Assembly: GCA_041485845.1 (NCBI GenBank)
Contig: JBGPKH010000168.1
Coordinates: 1-14,526, forward strand
Origin: OMOG01 sp041485845
GTDB lineage: Bacteria; Acidobacteriota; Terriglobia; Bryobacterales; Bryobacteraceae
Length of the DNA: 14,526 bases
Direction of reading: 5' to 3'
The first letter of the stretch is position 1; each line of letters starts with the position of its first letter. Positions 13,213-14,526 of the stretch are shown here, piece by piece. The notes below the pieces were generated by a model that worked only from the letters and a program-made list of their open reading frames with translations, was not told the DNA's origin and ran no database searches. The position numbers were made by a program, and so were the translations under genes.

Positions 13213-14526
13213 TCAGCCCACCAAATGTTCCGCCAGGAAGTTGATATATCCCGCACGTTCCGCGAGCTCACCGGTGATTTTGTAGTGAAGGCGTCCCTCC
13301 GTCGCGCGCGCGATCCGGCCCAGCACGTCCGGCCCATACACGGCGCGCCCGCGGATGCTCAGCGTGCACTGGTAGTGGCGGGCGATCGCCCCTAGTTCCT
13401 CGAGGTTCTGTGACAGTCCATCGGCCTCGGCCAAATGGGGGGCCGCCAATTGCGCCGCATGCCCGCGCGCCCGCAGCCAGTGCAGGCAAAAGGCCAGTTC
13501 CTTCGCAGTGGTGACGCTGCCTGCGCCTTCCAGCGACGCCTCGAGATCGAACGCCTTGCCGGTCTTCAGCGCGGAGCGGGTCTGGCGGATGAATTCGTGA
13601 AGCTGTTCGATGACCTTCAGGCCCTTCCCGAATTTCACGCTGAGGCGCACCACATCTTCCGTCGAGAATTCGCATGCCGCGCCGGCCAGATCGAACGTGC
13701 GCACGAATTCGTCGAAGATCCAGCCTCGCTCTTCAGCGGTAAAGGTCCGTTCGAACTTCTCTTCGACCGCGGAATCTTCCGCCGTGAACAGGCGCGAGGC
13801 GTCGACGCTGAAGGCGGAGAAGGCCGCCGACTGCCGGATCGTCTCCTTCGCCGATTCGAGCGTCTCGGCGGCCACCGGAATCCCGGCCCCGGCGCTGTAG
13901 CCTTCGCGCCAACCGGCGCGGATCGCCGCCCAGAGTCCGGCGCAGTAAACATCGCGGATCGGCGCGCCGGCCGGCGGAACGCAGATGGCGGCGAGGTTCT
14001 TTCCCGTGCGCTTCAGAACCGCGCGGAAAGCCTCGAAGGCAGCGGGCAGGACGTTGCCGGCATGGCTGGGGCCGACCGCAATAGCGGTGCGGGAGCCCTG
14101 CGGCCGCGGCAGGAAAGCGGTGTCGATTCGCGCCGCGAATTTCTCCAGGTTCTCCTGGTGGGAAGCCCCGAACGGCGCCGCGTTGATGACCATTTCGGGA
14201 CCGTTGGCCCGCCGCGTCCGTCCGATCAGTAAAGGCTTGTAAAAAATACTGCTGGTCGGCGCCGTGGCCAACGCCAGGTATAGCAGGAGCGGCTCTCCCT
14301 GCGCTCCGTCGACCGCGAGATAGTAGGCCGAAGGGTGGACGGGGTCGCGCTCCAGCGAGCCGAAGTGCGGTCTGATCGTTTCCAGTTGGAGCACGGCGGC
14401 GCGTGCCGCGAGCCGGTTGCGGAGTTCGTCGGTGAGCGGCCTACGCTCGGCGTGGTCGAGGATCAAGTGGCCTAGTTGCGCCGCTTCGGAAGGGCGTAGC
14501 GGAAGATCCAGGGGAACGGGTGTCAC
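13213..14526 (-). CDS. Tagaturonate epimerase (UxaE)-like protein, possibly cut at its N terminus by the window edge
   Basis: At least 437 residues are visible. The frame stays open to the last base, where a GTG (14524-14526) could be the start or an internal Val. The second half resembles UxaE-type sugar-acid epimerases. VRLSVKFGKGLKVIEQLHEF precedes a TTAKELAFCLHWLRARG segment followed by AQLAAPHL, in the order seen in that family. However, the metal/substrate region usually written around SVDE-x-PTTP reads ASLEGAGSVTTAKE here. The C-terminal LS-HSGSDKF-type motif reads LSIRGRAVYG, followed by ATEGRLHYKITG. If the homology is right, the usual catalytic residues are replaced. The assignment is from memory of the family and is moderate at best. 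There is no signal peptide. Confidence 0.5.
   Translation of the reverse strand: MTPVPLDLPLRPSEAAQLGHLILDHAERRPLTDELRNRLAARAAVLQLETIRPHFGSLERDPVHPSAYYLAVDGAQGEPLLLYLALATAPTSSIFYKPLLIGRTRRANGPEMVINAAPFGASHQENLEKFAARIDTAFLPRPQGSRTAIAVGPSHAGNVLPAAFEAFRAVLKRTGKNLAAICVPPAGAPIRDVYCAGLWAAIRAGWREGYSAGAGIPVAAETLESAKETIRQSAAFSAFSVDASRLFTAEDSAVEEKFERTFTAEERGWIFDEFVRTFDLAGAACEFSTEDVVRLSVKFGKGLKVIEQLHEFIRQTRSALKTGKAFDLEASLEGAGSVTTAKELAFCLHWLRARGHAAQLAAPHLAEADGLSQNLEELGAIARHYQCTLSIRGRAVYGPDVLGRIARATEGRLHYKITGELAERAGYINFLAEHLVG

Overview
The window is high-GC bacterial chromosome. The gene types point to an acidobacterium of the Solibacter/Bryobacterales kind: Tat-exported Gfo/Idh/MocA oxidoreductases, an exported DUF1080 protein, an FG-GAP/ASPIC-UnbV protein, an exported PIG-L deacetylase and a small di-haem cytochrome with a reaction-centre-cytochrome-like layout. 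This taxonomic call is inference from gene content. No rRNA, tRNA or CRISPR array was recognised.

Layout. Positions 1-64 look like the end of an insertion sequence, with two tandem ~25 bp repeats. From 141 to 3057 (minus strand) a PIG-L deacetylase, broken by a one-base frameshift, is translationally coupled to a seven-repeat FG-GAP/ASPIC protein. From 3058 to 3771 there is no intact gene. This gap holds the in-frame remains of a serine recombinase, split by a 382 bp segment with inverted-repeat ends and a 4 bp GGCA direct repeat. Removing the segment and one GGCA restores the recombinase reading frame, so this is a nested insertion.

From 3772 to 10746 (minus strand) lies a sugar-metabolism cluster, in transcription order: Tat-exported Gfo/Idh/MocA protein, cytosolic Gfo/Idh/MocA protein, MFS transporter (ATGA overlap), phosphodiester-glycosidase-like protein, exported DUF1080 protein, second Tat-exported Gfo/Idh/MocA protein. 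Oxidoreductases plus DUF1080 (3-keto-disaccharide hydrolase family) plus a transporter suggest an envelope oxidise-cleave-import route for a glycoside. The substrate cannot be read from the sequence. A minus-strand promoter (TTGCAA, 17 bp, TAGAAT) stands at the head of the cluster.

From 10970 (plus strand) a UDP-sulfoquinovose synthase (SqdB) is read divergently, probably from a TTG start. A small di-haem c-type cytochrome follows. Convergent to it are a SET-domain methyltransferase-like gene and, running to the right edge, a protein resembling tagaturonate epimerase (UxaE) but with a changed active-site region.
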